The position numbers and the translations under genes are program-made. A stretch of 64,000 nucleotides of DNA from Corynebacterium callunae DSM 20147 (GTDB lineage: Bacteria; Actinomycetota; Actinomycetes; Mycobacteriales; Mycobacteriaceae): assembly GCF_000344785.1 (NCBI RefSeq), contig NC_020506.1, positions 2,728,001-2,792,000 of the forward strand, written 5' to 3'. Below, in pieces: positions 61,724 to 64,000 of this stretch. Each line of letters starts with the position of its first letter. The stretch's first letter is position 1. A model generated the notes under the pieces. It made no database searches, was not told the DNA's origin, and saw only the letters and a list, made by a program, of their open reading frames with translations.

Positions 61724-64000
61724 GTGAACCCACGAAGAAATGGTCTTCGCTTGGCAATAGCCATTACGGCTACTAACACAGCCTTTGCTATGGCCAGCGG
61801 ACATGTTTCCTATGCCCAAGACATTAATTTAGAACAGCTAAATGCAGCTCTTACTGACCTGGAAGCTCTTGCACCAGTACCCAATGACCTTGTTGTCACT
61901 GAGATCCTGCCTGATACCACCAGTTATGACAATTATGAGTTTTTTGAAGTTCATAACACCGGCTCTCAACCAGTCACCATTGGGGCAGGGGAATATAGCT
62001 TTTCCTATTCCTATTCGGATTCCATTGATACCACTCAAGACAAAGCACTATCCCTGGGCTCCGATGTCACAGTAGCGGCGGGCGAGACCATTGTGGTTTG
62101 GATTGAATACAGCACGAGCACCGTGAATACGGCAGCATTAAGTGACCAGAATTTCCGTGACTTTTATGGCATGGACTCCAGCATCAGAATTTTCCGCGCA
62201 ACTGGCCAGGCAGGCTTAGCCAATGGTGGGGATCGTGGCATCCGAGTTCTTTATAACGGAGAAGTTTCCAGCTGGTCGCATTATCCAGCTGGAAGCGCCG
62301 CTGTACAAAAGGGCATTGATTTTGCCCTACCTAGAACCGGTGAGCAAGCAGCTGTGGCTATCCACACCCAAGTTGATCCCACGCCTGGAATTGTCACTGT
62401 AGATCAGCTTCTTCCGGGTGGAGTCGATGAGCCAGTAGATCCCCCTGCTTCCACTGATCCCATCTTTGATAGCCAGACCTCTCCAACTTCTGCAGCTCCT
62501 TTAATACTTACTGAGCTAATGGTGAACTCCACCAATATCGAAACAGCAGATGGTTTTGAATACGTGGAGATCAGCAATACCACCGCAGCACCTATCGACT
62601 TTTCCGACTACACCCTGAATTATCTTTATCCACAGGATGAGTTCACCAATACCAATGCAGCGGTATGGGCTGCCACCCCCAGCGATACGATTATTGAGCC
62701 TGGTAAATCCTTGATTTTCTGGATCAAAAATGGTTCAAATGACGCTTTGACCGTGGCTGATTTTAATACCGAATACGGTACCAATTTGGTCGCAGACAAG
62801 GACATTGTTGAGGTCAAATCCGGTGGTATGGCCAATGGTTCCGCACGTGGCATGCAGATCCAAACCAATACCGGTGAGATCGTCAACCGTGGCTATTACA
62901 ACATGGCTGGCGCCTCAGATGTAGCTGCTAATAGAGGCTTGCAATATGCCGTTGACCCCAGCGATCTAAGCAAGCAAAAACTGCTCGGCAACGGCGCACC
63001 TACTCCTGGGGCTACCGATAAGTCCCAGATTCCTCATCCTTTGCAGCCTGTCGTGGCAGATACCAGCGCTCCCAAAGTCACTGACAACACCATCAAAAGC
63101 GTCAACCCGGCAGAACCTTTTGTCTTTTCCTTTGCAGTAACCGACGACACCCAGGTACGCACTGTTACCCTGCATATAAAGTCCAGCGCAGATCAAGCAG
63201 CACGCGATATCAACCTCACCGTGTCTGAAGGGCAGTACAAATGGGAACTTCCTGCAGCCGATATCACCGGAAAATCCTGGTTCGAATACAGCCTGAGCAT
63301 TTCTGATGGCACCCACACCACCAACACCGATCCCATAAAGGTGGGCGTTGAAGGCGCAAACACTGATCCCGTACTCCTCAATCTTGAAGAGAATCAGTGG
63401 GTTAATGGCACCACCGATATCATCGGCGCCTCAGACAACTTCGGCGATAAGGTCGAGATGCTTATCGACGCCGCCCCTGTTGCTGCCACCTCCAGTTTGC
63501 CGGCGGCCCCAACATTTGCGATGGAAGTTACACAAACCGACGTGTTCTTCCGCAATGGCATCCTTGCCGGTGGGGAAGAGCTACTTATTTTTGATAAGGG
63601 CACCTACGCTAACACGGAGACCGTCTCCACCGAAGTTCCGCTGTATCACATCAATGCTGATGGTACCCTCACTGTGAGCGTTTACGCTGGCACCAAAGCT
63701 GCTCCCGCCATTGATCTCAATGAAAATAACGATGACTTCCAGATTCGGAATTTGCGTTTGGTCCTTCCTGATGGTCGTACCCTCACCCCTATCGGAATCG
63801 ATGATTCTGAATCTTGGATCAGCATGGGCGACAGCACTGGTAAACACGACTATGTTGATGCCACCTTCCAGATTCCATCCGATGCTTTTACCGGTGTGGC
63901 GCATGCTTGGGACACCACCAAGGTTTCTGACGGCGAGCACCGCGTGCGGGTGGCCCGAACTGATGGCCAGTTTGTAGAGCACACGGTACGTGTAGATAAC
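61724..64000 (+). CDS. Secreted protein with two lamin-tail domains, cut off by the window edge
   Basis: 759 codons from GTG 61724 to the window end with no stop; AAGAGGATCC precedes it. A signal peptide (RRNGLRLAIAITATNTAFAMASGHVSYA-Q) starts the protein. Two lamin-tail domains follow: about residues 38-165 (NDLVVTEILPDTTSYDNYEFFEVHNTGSQPVTI) and 262-390 (PLILTELMVNSTNIETADGFEYVEISNTTAAPIDF), each with the LxxTEL/EY-E core. Beyond them are Ig/beta-sandwich stretches. Such domains often precede an exported phosphoesterase or nuclease, and C. glutamicum phoC, a Pho-regulated surface phosphoesterase, lies in a comparable location (from memory); the catalytic part would be beyond the edge. Confidence 0.75.
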   Translation, partial: MNPRRNGLRLAIAITATNTAFAMASGHVSYAQDINLEQLNAALTDLEALAPVPNDLVVTEILPDTTSYDNYEFFEVHNTGSQPVTIGAGEYSFSYSYSDSIDTTQDKALSLGSDVTVAAGETIVVWIEYSTSTVNTAALSDQNFRDFYGMDSSIRIFRATGQAGLANGGDRGIRVLYNGEVSSWSHYPAGSAAVQKGIDFALPRTGEQAAVAIHTQVDPTPGIVTVDQLLPGGVDEPVDPPASTDPIFDSQTSPTSAAPLILTELMVNSTNIETADGFEYVEISNTTAAPIDFSDYTLNYLYPQDEFTNTNAAVWAATPSDTIIEPGKSLIFWIKNGSNDALTVADFNTEYGTNLVADKDIVEVKSGGMANGSARGMQIQTNTGEIVNRGYYNMAGASDVAANRGLQYAVDPSDLSKQKLLGNGAPTPGATDKSQIPHPLQPVVADTSAPKVTDNTIKSVNPAEPFVFSFAVTDDTQVRTVTLHIKSSADQAARDINLTVSEGQYKWELPAADITGKSWFEYSLSISDGTHTTNTDPIKVGVEGANTDPVLLNLEENQWVNGTTDIIGASDNFGDKVEMLIDAAPVAATSSLPAAPTFAMEVTQTDVFFRNGILAGGEELLIFDKGTYANTETVSTEVPLYHINADGTLTVSVYAGTKAAPAIDLNENNDDFQIRNLRLVLPDGRTLTPIGIDDSESWISMGDSTGKHDYVDATFQIPSDAFTGVAHAWDTTKVSDGEHRVRVARTDGQFVEHTVRVDN

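Overview
The window comes from a Corynebacterium of the C. glutamicum lineage, on the replichore arm just left of oriC. Three things support this: gene content and order (ponA-type PBP/DUF5318/MarR, ino1, nag/gen gentisate cluster next to leuS, trpEGDCBA with a Trp-rich leader, an ascorbate-type PTS); seven perfect parS sites (TGTTTCACGTGAAACA) from 43.7 to 61.4 kb; and actinobacterial traits such as leaderless genes and mycothiol-dependent maleylpyruvate isomerase. The exact species cannot be read from the sequence. Comparisons with C. glutamicum or M. tuberculosis are from memory.

Layout. 0-15 kb: cell-envelope and housekeeping genes: GT-C glycosyltransferase (partial), class A PBP, DUF5318, MarR regulator, universal stress protein, MhuD-like haem monooxygenase, TrhO, Ino1, DUF1846, Nei-type glycosylase, alkyltransferase, oxidoreductase, and an iron-siderophore lipoprotein with a DtxR-like box. 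15-26 kb: MFS exporter, FGGY kinase, three tandem VanZ paralogues, RclA-like flavoprotein, DadA, a small secreted protein, a nitroreductase, LeuS. 26-33 kb: orphan HigA antitoxin and the complete 3-hydroxybenzoate/gentisate pathway (nagL-K-I, regulator, transporter, hydroxylase). 33-39 kb: an alcohol dehydrogenase fragment, a dicarboxylate-type symporter, an SdpI-like protein, and a four-gene osmoprotectant ABC operon placed back to back with trp. 39-46 kb: trp operon with attenuator and a short coupled ORF before trpE. 46-56 kb: ascorbate-type PTS, an ABC exporter whose permease carries two in-frame stops, Rieske protein, old-yellow-enzyme, BASS transporter, DUF1684, and two tiny porin-like proteins. 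56-64 kb: SDR, POT peptide transporter, a 1-kb gene-free stretch holding a candidate large structured RNA, an nsrR-hmp nitric oxide detoxification pair with an NsrR operator, and the first part of a secreted lamin-tail-domain protein behind Pho-box-like repeats.

Themes. parS sites recur about every 2.5-3.5 kb, and three sit at the centre of 38-44-bp perfect palindromes that also look like transcription terminators. The most novel candidates are the structured RNA near 58.9-59.4 kb, the two small amphipathic-protein genes near 55.6-55.9 kb, the parS/terminator hybrids, and a possible common operator (TTTCC-N7-GGAAW) at both promoters of the gentisate cluster.
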